Assembly: GCF_033439725.1 (NCBI RefSeq)
Contig: NW_026944383.1
Location: 1-64,000 of the forward strand
DNA: 64,000 bases
DNA from: Neurospora tetraspora
Lineage: Eukaryota > Ascomycota > Sordariomycetes > Sordariales > Sordariaceae
Reading direction: 5' to 3'
Below the pieces are notes generated by a model. The model was given only the letters and a program-made list of their open reading frames with translations, had not been told where the DNA came from and ran no database searches. Made by a program: the position numbers and the translations under genes. Position 1 is the stretch's first letter, and every line of letters starts with the position of its first letter. This document shows positions 13,829-28,396 of the stretch, in pieces.

Positions 13829-15589
13829 TATTATTAACCCTCTTTTCAAACTTTTAAACCTTCTACTCGTTTACTAAAGAGCCCTTCCTCGACCGTTTAC
13901 AGGACCCTACCTTTTCCGTATCTACAAAAATTTATACCGCTTCTTTTCGCCCGCTTCTTTTTTCATCGCTATAGCTTCTATTCCATAGGCCTAGAACGCT
14001 AGCGAACGCTAATAGTAATTCGCTATCGCCATCCAAACTCTCGTCAACAAAATAGTTAAACTTAAAACTTCCTAAGCTACTACTTCCTAATTTATAACTG
14101 CTCCTTTCGCTATAGCCTAGCCTAAACCTAACCTTCCCCATTTCGACAAATTTACGGGGATAACCAAAGAAATCGACGCGTAGATTTATAACATGAAAAT
14201 TAAACTATACACCGACGGTTACGCTATTAGTAATAGTAATTTAGAAGCTTAATTTTATTACTTTTATTCTAACCTTTTACCCCTTATTAAAATCGGATTT
14301 CTTCCTTTTACGAAGTAATTTCTCCGTATACCCGACCAATTATTATAAAAGATCTAATTAAACTACGGCAATCCGAACGTTAATAAACGCATAAGCTAAG
14401 AATTCTTTGATACGTTCTAGAAGGATAAAGAGCTTATAGCGAAATATATCCTTCGGTTCAATAACGTTTTCTATAGAGCCGTGCCTCCTTATAGCTAAAT
14501 AACGCCAAAATTACTATTTTTATGGGTAGTTTAAACGAAGGTTAGAAGAATCGTATTAAGGAATACCTAGACGCTCTAAAGTAATACCTAGCGTTTTTAG
14601 AATACCTTCGCCGTTTTAATTGTAATAACTATCTCTTTAGGGACGGGAGCTTTATAAACGCCGGAGATCCTATACAAATCGGCACTATTAGGGTTCTAAG
14701 GAGATCTAGTGGTTTATCCTCTATAATTATTACCCTTAAATAATATAGGAAGTAGAAGAAGGAAAAACGTGATATAGGCTACGGATCCTCCTAATATTAA
14801 GTAAAGGAATATTCTACAAATAAAGGTAAGGTTATACAATTGTAAGCTACTAACGTTAAACCGGTTAGAGATTCTAACGATAATAAAATTTACAATAATT
14901 ACGAATCATAACCGCTTAGAGGAGTTGAAAATCGGCTTAAAAATATTACATTTAATAGCTATATATAATACGTCTTAACAATAGTCTTCATTTACAGCGA
15001 TATTGGACTATAATGGGTTATAGCTATACGGTTAGGCTACTATAAGGAAAGATGGTATTATAGCCTTCTTAATAAGTATAAATTATTAATAATTATATTA
15101 AAATTTATATTAAGGCTTTATTATTATTCTATATAAGGTAGGGGGGTTATAGAATACTATCACTTAGATAAAGTAGTCTTTAAATATTTATAGCGTTTTT
15201 TTTAGCTATATAGGATGAGGATTTGTATAAATAGATAGGTTGGGCTATATATAGTAGATCAAAAAGGGTATTATAAAGACCGACGGGTTTATATTCGATT
15301 ATATACGTACAAGTAAAGTATTAAAATATTATAGTTCCCAGGGGCTCAACTTCTAGGATAGATGCATATGTATAGAGGGTTTGCGCTGGCCGTAAACATT
15401 TTAGTTATTTATATTATTATTTTATTTATTTACTTAATTATATCGCTTAGGGTATTTAGTTTGGGAGTATTTATATTGGAGGATTTACAGTATAGTTGCA
15501 GCCGCTTATCGGATTTTGGGGATATTTCTTTGTATATAATAATTTTTATTATTGTCTTTATACGTGTAGGAGGGTAAGTAGGGGGATAA

Positions 15590-15797
15590 TGTGATAGGCT
15601 AGCGCTTAGATATAGTCCTTGGGTTTGTAGGCCTAAGTATGCTTTGGTTAGCTAGTGCTAGTTAGGCTACTTGTTCATTCCAGTATATAGTTGTATCTTT
15701 ACAGACCTGTTTAGGCCTATAGACCTTTTCCTCCTTATTAATAATTTCAAGCTCTATTCCACCCCTACTACCGTGCACACCTAGTAGACCCGTAATA
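15590..15797 (+). repeat. 3' LTR of element C
   Basis: 208 bp, starting TGTGATAGGCTAGCG and ending CCCGTAATA, followed by CTTTC. Differences from the left LTR are almost all C/T or G/A, as RIP predicts. Confidence 0.85.
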
Positions 15798-15802
15798 CTT
15801 TC

Positions 15803-18557
15803 ACAGGTTTCGTACGTACTAAAATCCTTATATAAGTAAAATTTAAAAGCGGATTATTATCGATCTCCTCTATAAAATATACTAGCACCTCCTTAACTTT
15901 AAATTTTATATTTATATACTATATATTATTCGGGTCGTTATTCGGGTCATAATCGCCTTTTAGGGCGTTAAAGGGTAATATTAATTTTAAAATAATATTA
16001 GTTTATACGTTTTAGGAATTATTAGTAAGGTTAATAATCTTTCCTTCTATTACTATTTTAGATTATTTAAAATAATGGAATAATATATTTCGAAATTCAA
16101 ATACTTTATAGTAATATCCCTAAGTATAGTAATAAAGCTTATTAATTTTAATATTAATACCTTCCGCTTTAACTATTAAGTAAGGTTTATAAATTCGAAT
16201 ATAATAGCGTACCGCTAAATTTATAATAAAAGTTATATAGTATTTATAGTATATATAATTAATTTCGAATACTATATATGCTTTATCGTTATCCGATACC
16301 GTATCCTCATTAATGGAAAATGGTAACTTTAAGGGACCTTCGCTATCGTTTATATAATAAATTCAATCTTTATTATACTTACGTCAGTTATTATACTAGT
16401 TATTATATCGGTTATAACGGAAGGAGCGCTAGCGTTCTAAATACTTACTTTTATCCTTATTTTTATCTTTATTTTTATTTTTATTTCCATCGTAATTATA
16501 TTTACTATATTTATATAAAGATCTCGCTCTCTTATTATTACGTTTATCGCTACATTTATTGTTACGTCGGTCGTTTCGCCGATAATCCTTATAATTAAAA
16601 TTAAAGTTATAGGAGCGGCCGTTATTAAATTCGTCGTATTTATGAAAAGCGGTTATACGAAGGATTAACTTTATTTCGTCGATTTTCATTATATAATTAT
16701 TTAATAAAGTATTTATAATTAGTAGGCGTATAAAACATTTAATACGAAGTTCGAAATTAAATTAAATTTATATTATTACACTATAATAATTCTTATTATT
16801 ATTTAAAAGCATATTTATTATTTTAATATACTTCAATTTCCTTTGTACGAATTAAATTATTACATTGTTGTCCTTTATAATATCTTTTAAATAAAAGTTT
16901 ATTTTAATAAATTTATAAATGATAATTGCCTGGTCGTTTAAGAATTCAAACTTTAATTTTGAGAGTATATAGTTTATTCTAAAAGTTCTTACCTCTTTCT
17001 AATTATCTTAAATAAATTTATTAATTTATTAAATTATAGCTAGGCTTGTAAATAAATTAGGTAGTAGGCGGATAAATTAATCGTTTATATCCCTTAATTC
17101 CTATAAAAATTCGATATAATCGATAAAATTAAAAACGTTTATAAAAATTATCTTATTACCGTCTTAAATTATTCCTTCGTTATCCGGGTCGTTGTAGGAA
17201 AGATTAAAAGTACTGACGTTCTTAGGTTTAAATTTATAGTTATAAATTTAGGGTACGGGTCTATATAGAGGGGCGAAGGGAATATTCTTAGCGTTATTAA
17301 TATTATGAAGTAATATATTACCTATCATACTTTTATAAGAGGTTATATTGCCTAAATTATTTGTAAGAAGTAAATTCTTTAAATTATTTAGGGGAAGTAA
17401 GTTACCTAAATTATTCGAAGGAACTCCTCCTACGTTATTTAAAATTTATAATAATGAATAGGAAGTTAATATTATTGTATTTTGCCCTATAGAGGGGAGA
17501 TAAGCGGATTGGAGGTTCGAAGCTATATTTAAATTATTTGGGTTATTTAATAATTAGTATTAAATTATTGATTAAATAGGTAGGCCGGCGGGAGTCGCTA
17601 GCTTTATATTAAAGTTTAAATAGGGGGCGGCTAGATTAAAATTAATAGAAACGGTACTCTTAAACCCTAATTTACTATAAAGGTTAATAATAGCCGTTAT
17701 TAAAATCCAATTTATTATTAATAATACGTAATAGAATTTCTAATTATCTTTTTATTTATCCGTTTCTAATTATTTAATTAAATCGGTAAAGCTATTTCAA
17801 CGTACTAATATAATTCTATTCTATTAAAAGAAGTATTTTAATATTAATCTATTATTATTAAGCGTTATAAGGGGTTTAATAACTTTTTCGCCTAAATTAA
17901 AGCCGGGTAAAATTATTATATTCGTAGTATTTAATTACGCGGTGCTACTAGCCGGCGGTATAATTACTATAGTACAAACTTTACCTTTCCCTTTATTTTT
18001 TATTAGAATAAAGGGTTCTAACTTAAATATACTTATCTATACTTAATTGTCGGGCGGGGCACTTATAATTTCTAATTGCGCGCGTTGAATTATAATACGT
18101 ATTCTTAATTTAATTATTACCGTTTCTATAAAAGAATTTATTATTTATTTTATAAGATTTAAAAACGTCTCCGTTCCTTCTTTATCTTCGTATTCGCTTC
18201 CTTCGTTAGAATCGTCTTTTTCTTCAAATTCGATATTGTCATTTATTCGGTCATCCTTAGTCCGATTATCTTCCGTATAGGAATATTGAGGAGGGGGAGG
18301 GTTTTATATGTATTCGGATATTGTATTTAAAAAATATAATAAAACCAGTTAATTACTTTCTTACGGGTTATTTTTAGGAATTTAATTAATTAATATTTGA
18401 ATTATTAATAGATATAAGGAGAAAAATTATAATTGTCCGAAAGATAGCTACTACGATTTTATAAGGGGAGAGAGAAAGAATCGTTAATTGCCCGAAAGGC
18501 AACTACTATTTTATCTTTTTTAAAAGGATATATTAATCGTTTAAAGAATAATTGTAA
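15803..18557 (-). mobile_element. Retroelement gag fragment J
   Basis: On the minus strand this stretch reads as a degraded fungal Gypsy gag. An acidic N-terminal part lies at about 18,300-18,150, a capsid-like region at about 17,250-16,700, and a basic asparagine/arginine/lysine-rich tail at about 16,690-16,430, where a nucleocapsid would lie. No pol domain follows before element C (13,621) and element B. No LTR of its own is visible. Two short direct repeats (18,431-18,455 and 18,486-18,511), each containing a CCGAAAG loop between short complementary arms, lie in its likely 5' leader. The fragment is cut by element E on the right. Confidence 0.6.
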
Positions 18558-18754
18558 TGGGGACAGTACGGTTAATATAGGTGCTGGTCGTATAGCTTAA
18601 TTAAGGTTCTATAAAGAAGGAAAGTTTTATTTGAGAGGCGGCTCTACCAGAGATGTATAGTTTTAATAGGGGTTATATGGATATAGCTACAGCGCCTTCT
18701 AATAGCTCTAATTAATAATTAGAACGTTATAGCTCGGGCCTTAGCCCTATAATA
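18558..18754 (-). repeat. 3' LTR of element E
   Basis: 197 bp; on the plus strand it starts TGGGGACAGTACGG and ends CCTATAATA. It matches 51,135-51,331 at equal length. The adjacent interior is a purine-rich tract on the minus strand. Confidence 0.8.
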
Positions 18755-19900
18755 TTACCCCCCTCCTCCCCCCTCTTACCCTTCTACGCGATCGCTCCTT
18801 CTATTTCGACTAACGAAAGTAGTAAATAATAGGTCACAGCGTACGTATATACGTACCTTTAAAATTATATATAAAAAACCCTCCCCCGACTTTTTTTCCC
18901 TCTCTCTCTCCTTTCCTCCTTTCTTTCCAACCGTCGCTTAAATTACTAAAATAAATATTATTATCCCACTATCTAATTCTTCGCCTGCCCTTTTTAATTC
19001 AAGTAAATACTTCGTTTAATTTTGTCCGAGCCGTCCCTATCCCTATTTTAATCGTCCGGGCATAAAGTTTCGTCCTCGCCGTTCGAATACAATTCCTAAT
19101 CCTTTTCCTAGGAAGCCGCCGCCCATTGCGGGCGTACTAAAAACCCCGTCGTTACCCCTAAGAAGCCTAAATTTATTAAATTTAAATATTTATTAATAAG
19201 TTTTTCCAATTACTTTTACTTTAAAAATTCTTATTAATTTTATTTATTTTTTAAGCGGATTATAACCTTTTTGAAGTCTGATGTATTTTATATTTAAATA
19301 TCCCGTACGAATATTATATTAAACTTGGAAATTAGGCGTATATAATTTATTATAATAATAATAAATAATACGATTAGGCTTCGTCTTTAATTTAAAGGTT
19401 TATTATAATTTACGAGGCGGCGATTTCCGATAAAATAAAAACGATAGCCTTCGAATACGTCCGTAAAATTATAATTATTTAATATTACACTCTTAAATTA
19501 TATAAAAATAATATTATTTTTTCGTAAGTCTCTTCTATTTTATTTATTTCCATAAAATAAATTTCAATCAATTCATATTTTTAAATAGGAATATAATTAC
19601 TTCCTTTCAGCTCCCAATAATATTATTACTCCTCCCTTAACTCCTCCTACCGCTCTTATTACCCTAATTATTCCTCCGACCCCCGCCTTCCCCTCTAGGG
19701 AACCTACTATAATAAAATTAGTAGCCCGCTTCGAATTATATAAAAAGCAATTAAAAACTATAGAAATTAGGGATAACCGGAAGCGGAAAATACCGAAGAA
19801 GAATTAGAGAAATTTAAAATCGATATTTATTACCCTTCTTTTTTCTTCTTTTATTACTATTTCTATTATCTTGTATATTCCGTATTAAAACACTTAACTA
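18755..19900. other. 3' untranslated region of element E
   Basis: Between the end of the chromodomain-like block and the 3' LTR of E lies about 1.1 kb without a domain I recognise. A proline- and lysine-rich stretch can be read on the plus strand at 19,620-19,810, but nothing shows that it is coding. Confidence 0.35.
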
Positions 19901-21072
19901 ATTTATTATTAATATTAACTAAACTATATTTCGCTTCAAAACGGTCTAAGGCCGCCATATTAGCGAATTCCTTTAGCGGCTCCTAAGATTAATATACTTA
20001 ATTAATTTAATTAATTAAAATTATTCTACGATTTTTCTTAATTATATAATAAAGGATTTTATTTATATAATACTCCTTCTCCTTATTTATTATAATAGTT
20101 AGCGGTTAAGAATCGGTAATAATTTGGCCTCACAAAGGGTCTTTACGAACCTTCCTAAATAAATCTATATAGAATTTATTAAAGGCCCTTAATAAGAAAT
20201 TGGAGAACTCTATTATAAATGGGCTAAAGATTCTAAATATTATATATTTTGTATAAACCTAATCGAATTTCTTCTTAGTGCGAACTATAATAAAAATTTC
20301 AAAATTTAGCCAAACTTTATCCCTTATTTTAAAAATGTTAATTAATTAATTTTTATAATTAGCGAAATACTCCTACTCTTAAACGGAAATTACTATAATT
20401 ATTTAATATAAATTTATAATTTACTATAATATTGCAATGAAGTTTTTAGTTTTTACTTGCAGGTTTTTGAAATTTACTTCTATTAGGGGAATTATTAAAA
20501 TTATTAGGGATTGCAGGTAATAATTATAGGTAGTAAAAAATAGAAATATATTAATAGCAGTACTAATTCGGCTATTAATTACTAATTACGCTATTAGGTA
20601 TTAATAATCCTAATCGTTTTAAGCGTAATTAACAAAAACTTTTAAGAAGGCCCATACTTCTTCATTTATTTTCTTAAAGCTACTATTAATTTAGGGGTAA
20701 AAAGCGGTATTTAAAAATTAGTCGATACTTAGTAAATTATAAAGATATTTCTAAAATCGGTTAATTTAATTAATACTTCTTTTATTAATAATAAATTACA
20801 ATTACCTATAATATTATATAAAATATTTATAGAAAACTTCCATTATTACTTCCATTTTTATAGTAAATATTAATTTTAAAATTATTAATTTACTAAGTTT
20901 ATTTTTAATAACGAAAGAATTAATATAATTTCCTATAGGGGGAGATTAATAATAAAATCTATTTAAATATCCTTAAAGAATTAATTTAGGATAGGAAGAA
21001 GCTTTAATAACCCTTTCTTCTAATATTTCTAGTACTTTACTTTATTATAAATATTATAATTAACTAAGAACC

Positions 21073-21335
21073 TATTACAGAGCTAGCCTGTGATATAGTT
21101 GCACTACACTGACTGCACATGTGCTATGCCAGAGCTGGTGCTATAGCTTAGAGCTATGTACGCACGCATTGGTCATATATTCTAATTACGTATAGTCTCA
21201 CGTGCGTACGTACGGACTGGCCTGCCTAAGCTCTCGCCTATATAATGAATCCTTTATATATACTTCCCTTTCTCTCCTTCATATAATAATGTGTATTTTA
21301 CCCTACCCCTAATAGTACCCTCTCGCCCCGTAATA
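21073..21335 (+). repeat. 5' LTR of element D
   Basis: 263 bp starting TATTACAGAGC and ending CCCCGTAATA, preceded by GAACC. It contains a TATA-like CCTATATAATG about 90 bp before its end, a plausible core promoter. Confidence 0.9.
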
Positions 21336-24300
21336 GTTTATTATACTTAATTATTACGTTGCGCGCGCTTATTTAAGAGAAGAGCGATTGTAATTAATTA
21401 ATTTTAATCGTTACAACGTTGCTAATTTAATATTATCGATTCGAAATTAAAATTCGTTTTTATATAATTAAGATCCTACGTCGCAATCCTAGCCTCGAAT
21501 TAAATAAACTACTAAACCGAATATCGCTATTAAATGGTTCGTATTCTCTTTTCCCTTTCATGTACCCAGCGTATTAATTTAATAATTAATATTTAACGAT
21601 ATCGTTTTATACGCTCCCTTAATAACTAATAATTTTCTTACTATTATTATAGTTAGTACCCTCGCTATTCTAAACCTAACTAATTAAAAATATTACTTTA
21701 ACATTACCTAAGCCTTCGAATTTCTTAATAATTAAGCGGTTTAAGTCGATATTATTACTAAATATACGTTTAGCCTTATTTAATTCACCGTTTTTCAAAT
21801 AGTTTTTAGGGTTTTTAATTGCCTTTTCTATAATAATATTATTACTATTCGCATTTAGGTATAAAAAGTATAAAAAGAATTTGAAGCGTCCGAAGCCAAA
21901 TTTGCCACCGCCTTATACAATATTAAATATTATAATAATAATATTACTATAATCTAAACTTAGGCCCTCCTTTATATATAGGAAGTAATTAAAAATTATA
22001 ATAAAGTTATTAATAACTTCCCTAATCATTACGCCGACGAATTTAAAATTATCCGTAATATTTATTCTAATATTATTAGTTCCCTTAATAACAATATTAT
22101 TATATTAAAATAAAAATTCGCCAATTTTCGTACTAATTTTAAAAACATATATAAAAAATAATATAATAAATATTTAAAACACGTTAATAACCTTCGTTAG
22201 TATTTTATTGCCGCCTTTAAAATAAAGCCTATCTCCGAACCCGAAGCTATTATCCCGCTCCTACCCCCTAAAAGTCCTAATAATAATAAGGACTTCGACA
22301 TAATAACCTTTAATAATAATAGTAATTATAGGTTGGTATTGCGTATTATTGTATTTCCTACTTCCGATAGTAAAAGTACTTCTATTAAACGTACTACTAA
22401 ATACTGCGCCTAATACGTCTATATTAAATTAATTCAAATTAATAAACTGAAGATTTTTATTACCGAATATATTAAATTTTCGTTAATTGCCCACTCTATT
22501 AAGGGCTCGCCTTTCGAAGTTATTAAAACTGAATTTAATAAAGTCCTTACCAGCGAACCCGCTAAATAGAGTACGGCCTTCAAATTATTCGACTAATTCA
22601 ATTAGAAATATAATAATATTAATATTATAATATATTTTCGTTGCGAATTAAAGGAATTAAAAATAATTAAAGGAATTAAATAGTAGGACTTCGAAGAGAA
22701 ATTTACCCTCTTTATTAATTACTATAGTTTTAATAATGGTATAAAAGTTTATTACTTTCGTTAGAAGATTAGCGAACGTATCTGTATTACCTTCGTTTAT
22801 TAGAGTAATAGCCCGCTAATAATAAATACGAAGAATAATTTATTAAAGTCCGTAATCTAATTAAAAGTTTAGAGAATAAAGATTAATCTAAGAAGAACGT
22901 TAACTCCTTCTATAAGACCGGTATTATTACCGGCGCCGGTATTAATATTCCCGCCCCCGAAATTAATATTAATTAAAGTAGTAATATTATAGACTTCGAT
23001 GCTATATCCGTTTCCGATATCTAATTTCTTCGTATAATTAATAATAAAGTTTTCGAATTCCGTATAAAGAATAGAATATACACTCGCTATAATAAAAAAA
23101 GTTACTTTTCGGCCGAATACTAGTTTCGTATTAACTTTAAGAAGGAAATTAAACCCTCCAACCGCAATAAGAATAAAAACAAAAATAAGAATAGTAGTAA
23201 TAATAATAATAATAGTAATAGTAGTAACGGTAGTTAATAGCCTATTTAAAATTAATACAGCTACGGTTAATAGCGTCCCTACAATGGCGGCGGCTATTAA
23301 ATTAATGCTATAGGTACCGCTCCTCCTATAGGTATGCTGATAAGTATTCTAACTCCTAATACCCCTAGCCCCGGCGGCTATTACTACCCAATCCCTATTT
23401 ATTAGCCTAATTTCGTCGGCCCTATTATAAACGATGAAAATAGTTCTATTTATAATTAAGGAAATATATAGCCTCCTAATTAAATCGCATTTAAAAGTAT
23501 TAATCTATGAAATAAAGAGAAAAATAAGGGCTTATTCTTATATAATTAAATATTATAAAAATAAATAGATTTCTAATAGATAGCTGTTGTAAATACCCTA
23601 ATTTATTAAATCTTTTTATCCACCTATCCTATAGACTACGTAAGTTATATTACTCCGCCTTCATTAATAGTAATTATATTACTTTTAATTTTATCCACTA
23701 TCATTTTATTTATTATTATTAACTCCTTTATTTTAAATTAGCGACCCTTAAATTCTTCTATTTCGCCAACGGCTCTACTAAAAGTAATATTACCTACTTT
23801 TTAAAATTAATAATATAAATAGGTATTTATTACGAAATTATCGACCTATTTATTTATAATTTAATAAAGGATAATTCTATTATCTTAAGCTACTTTTAAT
23901 TAATTTATTATATTCTCGGTATTAATTAGCCTAGCGATTCTCGTCCTTTTAACCCCGCTTATAAATACTACGGCTACTTCCCTTATAAAATTCTAATTAA
24001 CCTTCGTTATACCCTGTTAATTAAATAATACGCCCTCTTAACGCCCCCGAAGATAATTAATACGCACCCTATATATAAGAAGCCTTCTTACGAGGAAGTC
24101 CCTAACGAAAGGAAACTAAAATTACTATAATTAGAATCTACGCACTATTTTTCTATTTTTATAATTATAAAGAAGGCCGCTCGTTAATAAATTAATTACT
24201 TTAAAAATGAAATCGGTAACCGGTTAAAAATTATACCTATTAATAAAACTACTAGCGGCCCGAATTAAATATTTATATTCGCTACCTTACCCTTAACTAG

Positions 24301-27300
24301 ACTTCGTATATTTCCGGTACTTTACTAGGTAATTAAAGGGGTTCGTACTGGTAATACTGCTTACTAAACGTTAATCAAATTCTATAATATCCTTAAGGAT
24401 CCCATTAACCTTAACAATGTTAAAGAATTGTCTACTTCGAATTTTAATTAATTAGCCAAAAAGTACAAATTATAGGTTATTTAAACGATACGAACTAATA
24501 TAGAGGAGGATATTAAGAGAATAATTGAGGAGGATAAAGTAAAAGAGGAAGGAGGAGCCTTAGATTTTAATAATATTAGTAACGAATTGATAGAGGATAT
24601 AATAAAAGAAATATTAGGGAGAAAAGGGTAGAAGTATAAATAATTCTTTAATAATTATTTCTATTAATAGATTAATCTTTTAATTAATAAGGGAAATAAG
24701 GATACGCTACATATAATAAAGGTAATTAATTCGATCTACTTTACTGGTAAAAACGAGGTCTTTCCCCGCTACGAGAAGGTTATTAATAATTATTTTACGG
24801 CTAATAATATTTTAGTTAGTAAAATTACGTTTAAAGATATTATTAAATTCTATGAAAAAGTTGATAAACCTCTTAAAACCGACGCCTAGATCTAAATAAA
24901 GCTGTTTAAATAGTATTAGTATTATATTAGCACTTTCCAGTAAGAAGGAGTTAAGGTTCTACCTCCAAACTCGTCTTACAATTTAAAATTTAAATTCTAC
25001 TTAGGAGTTATACCCCTAGCGGCCCGCGGCTAACTTTTTGACCCCGACGAATTAAACGTTATTAAGAAATAGATCGACGATAACTTTAAAAAGAAATTTA
25101 TTAGACCCTTATAATTAAAAGCTTCCGCTCTAATACTATTCGTAAAGAAGCTGGGCAAAGGAATCCGCGTTTATATCGATTATAGGAGTATTAATAATAT
25201 AATTTTAAAATCCTATTACCTATTCTTACTTATTAAAAAGATATTTAATACGATTTGTCGTACTAAAATATTTATTAAATTCGATATTATCGCCGCCTTT
25301 AATTATATTTATATTAAATAATGTTACGAATAATTAACCGCTTTTATTATACGGTTCGGCCTCTTCGAATCCTTAGTAATGCTATTCGGCCTATAGGGCG
25401 CGCCGAAAGCGTTTTAGAACTATATTAATAATATTTTATATAATGTTCTTAACGTTTACGCGACCGCTTACTTCGATGATATTCTTATTTATTCTAATAA
25501 CGTCTGGGACTACGAACGCTATATTAATAACGTTCTCGACCGATTAGTTAAAGCGGGCCTTAGTGTTAATATTGATAAATACGAGTTCTATACAATACGT
25601 ACAAAATACTTGGGACTAATTATTACCCCAGGGGGTATTAAAATAGATTTAGAGAAGGTGAAAGCTATTATTAAATAGGTAGTTCCAAAATCTAAAAAAT
25701 CTTTACAATCCTTTTTAAACTTCGCGAACTTTTATAAATATTTTATAAAACATTTGTTGACTATAGCGACCCCACTTTATAAATTTACTAAAACAAATGC
25801 TGTATAAATTTAGAATAACGCCTATTAATAGTCTTTCGAAATATTAAAGAAGATTTTTATAGAAAGACCCGTATTTAAAATTTATAATTAGATTAAGAAG
25901 ACGTTTATAGAAATAAAGACTTTTAATTAGGTTATAGGAGGCACCTTCTCCTAATATAAAGATAATAGAATCCTCTATTTAATAATTGATTTCTTAGCAA
26001 AATATATATCCTAAAAGTATAATTACAATGTATATAAGAAGTAGTTACTCGCTATTATTAAAGTATTAGAAGAATAGAGGCTAGAATTCGAAGGAGTTTA
26101 ATAACCTTTCAATATGCTTATAAATTATAACAACCTACAAACTTTTACAATTAATAAATACCTTACCCAGTACTATATACAGTAATTATAATTCTTATTT
26201 TATTTTAATTTCTTAATTAAATATATACTGGGTTTTAAGAACCTCGGCCCTAATATATTAAATTGTAAATCGAACGACCACCCTAACGACGTAGAAGATA
26301 ATAAATTCGTAATATATAAACGGGCCCTATTAGACCCTTTATACTTTAAATACAATTATTTTAAAAACCCTACGGCCAATTTCTTTTTTTATTTATTAAA
26401 TATAAATAATTTCAATAACGAATCTACCGACGACCTAATCCGGGCAAAATAGAAGACTTCCGTCTTTCTATAGGAATTAATCTTTTATTTAATAAATAAA
26501 ATAAAGCGTTAATAGCTGTTAATAATTAAGAAGGTTTTCTATTATACTTTTTCAAAGTATTATATTATTAATAATATTATAAAATAGCGGGATAGAATTA
26601 TTATCGACCTTTATAATAAGAAACTCTAATTTTAATCTATTAATTATTAATATAATTCCCTAGGCGTAAATTACTTCGGCTATAACGCTACTTATAAACT
26701 CTTATAATATAAATTCCATTAGGAGGGGATATATAACGATATACGAATTTTTTATAAAAGTTACTTCCCGTATATAAAGATTAAATTAGTAAAGCGAGGG
26801 TTAATAGGTTATTTTAAGCTTATAGCTGTATTTTTAATATTATAGAGGGATATTATTATCGATTACATTACTCCGCTATAAAGAAATACTTACTTCGGCT
26901 AAAGCTTTAAATATATTACTATCGTTATTAACCGCCTAATTAAAATATAATATTATATTTTAATAGTAATTTTGAAAGTAGAGGAGTTTATAAACTATTT
27001 TATCTACCGAATTTATTCGATTTACAACCTATTAGATAATATATTATCGGATAGGAATACCTAATTTATATTACGTTTTTAATTTACCCTTTATAAGAAA
27101 TTAGCTATTATTTATAGGTTAACGTCTATTTTCCACCTCTAAACTAATATTTAAATTAAATAAATTAATGTAGAAATAGAATAATTCTTACAATTATATA
27201 TTAATTAGGCGTAAACGGATTAAGCGAAATAGTTATTGATTGCGAAATTCGCTAATAATAATACTATATTATTATTAATACGTATTTTACCCTTCTTTAC

Positions 27301-28396
27301 TAATTATAGTTATTACCCTCGTATAAGCACCGTATTTCGTACGCTACTACCCCCCGATTTATTACTAACCTAATTAAAGGAATATTATAAAACCTCTAAA
27401 TTAGTAGACCGTTTTTAAAAGATTTAGGACTTTATAATTTTTAATATTCGTCGTACTTAGGAGTAATACAAAAATAACGCTAATAAAAAATACGTTAACT
27501 CCCCTAAATATTATCCCAGTAATATAATTTTACTAAATATAATAAATTTCGCTAGCGGCCGCCTATATTAAAAATTCTACTTTCAATAGGAGGGACCCTT
27601 TAAAATTATTCGAATCGAATTTTATATTATTTATTTCGCCCTACTAATTAATATAAAGTATTCGCTAATCTTCTACGTCTTTATAGTATAGTTATAATCC
27701 AGTAAGGGATTATTAAGATAGAGTATGTTATTAAATATAAAGGTAAATAACGGCCGCATTATAATTTAAATAAATAATTAAAAGGAATATAAAGAATAGG
27801 CTTTCGAAAAGTTTATTAATTATGCCTAATTAGGTAATAATTTATATTAGTATTACTATATTAAATGAAAGATTAAGAATATAATTTAGGAACCTATTAA
27901 TAATATTATTAATTATAAATACCGCCTACTATAATTCTATTATAAGAACCCGGATAAGCTAATCCTTCTAAAGGTCTAAAACCTTTTATACCACTTTATT
28001 TCCAACTTTCCTATTACCTCCAACTCTTTAACGCCCACCCTTATTCCCGGGCTTCTACGCTAACGCTCCCTAACTCCCACCCCTACTCCTAAACCCTTAC
28101 GCTAACATTCCGCCCGCTTTTAACGAAAAATTACTTTAGTTATTAATATAATAAAGTTATTCCCGGACTTGGTTACAATAATTAAAACGGATATAATAAT
28201 TAATGAAGAAGTAAAAAATAAATTATATTTAATGTTTAGAAAGATCATAGGACGGTTAATAAATATATAGTTAATAAAATTACCCCTAACGTAATTTGTA
28301 AATTATAATAAAATATTAGATTTAAAGGGATAAATTTATTATTATACGTATATATAAATTTTTTTAATTCTACAAACTTCTTTTGAGGGGGGATAA

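Larger units (their letters stand above)
13621..15797 (+). mobile_element. Short gag-only LTR element C (TR-GAG-like), RIP-degraded
   Basis: Complete two-LTR unit of 2,177 bp with 208-bp LTRs and a perfect 5-bp target duplication CTTTC (13,616-13,620 and 15,798-15,802). A G-rich polypurine tract (AGTAGGGGGATAA) ends directly before the right LTR, which sets the plus orientation. The ~1.76-kb interior shows gag-like sequence, clearest at about 14,340-14,720, and no reverse transcriptase or integrase. This fits a non-autonomous terminal-repeat element that carries only gag. The interior has many breaks. It sits within the tail of minus-strand fragment J. Confidence 0.8.

Noticed and set aside
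13625-13837. Open frame of 70 codons at the left end of element C
   Set aside because: It lies almost wholly within the 208-bp LTR and is not kept in the partner LTR, so it is a chance frame.
16320-16598. Tyrosine-rich plus-strand frame of 92 codons
   Set aside because: Antisense of the basic gag tail of fragment J, read on the minus strand at 16,429-16,689.
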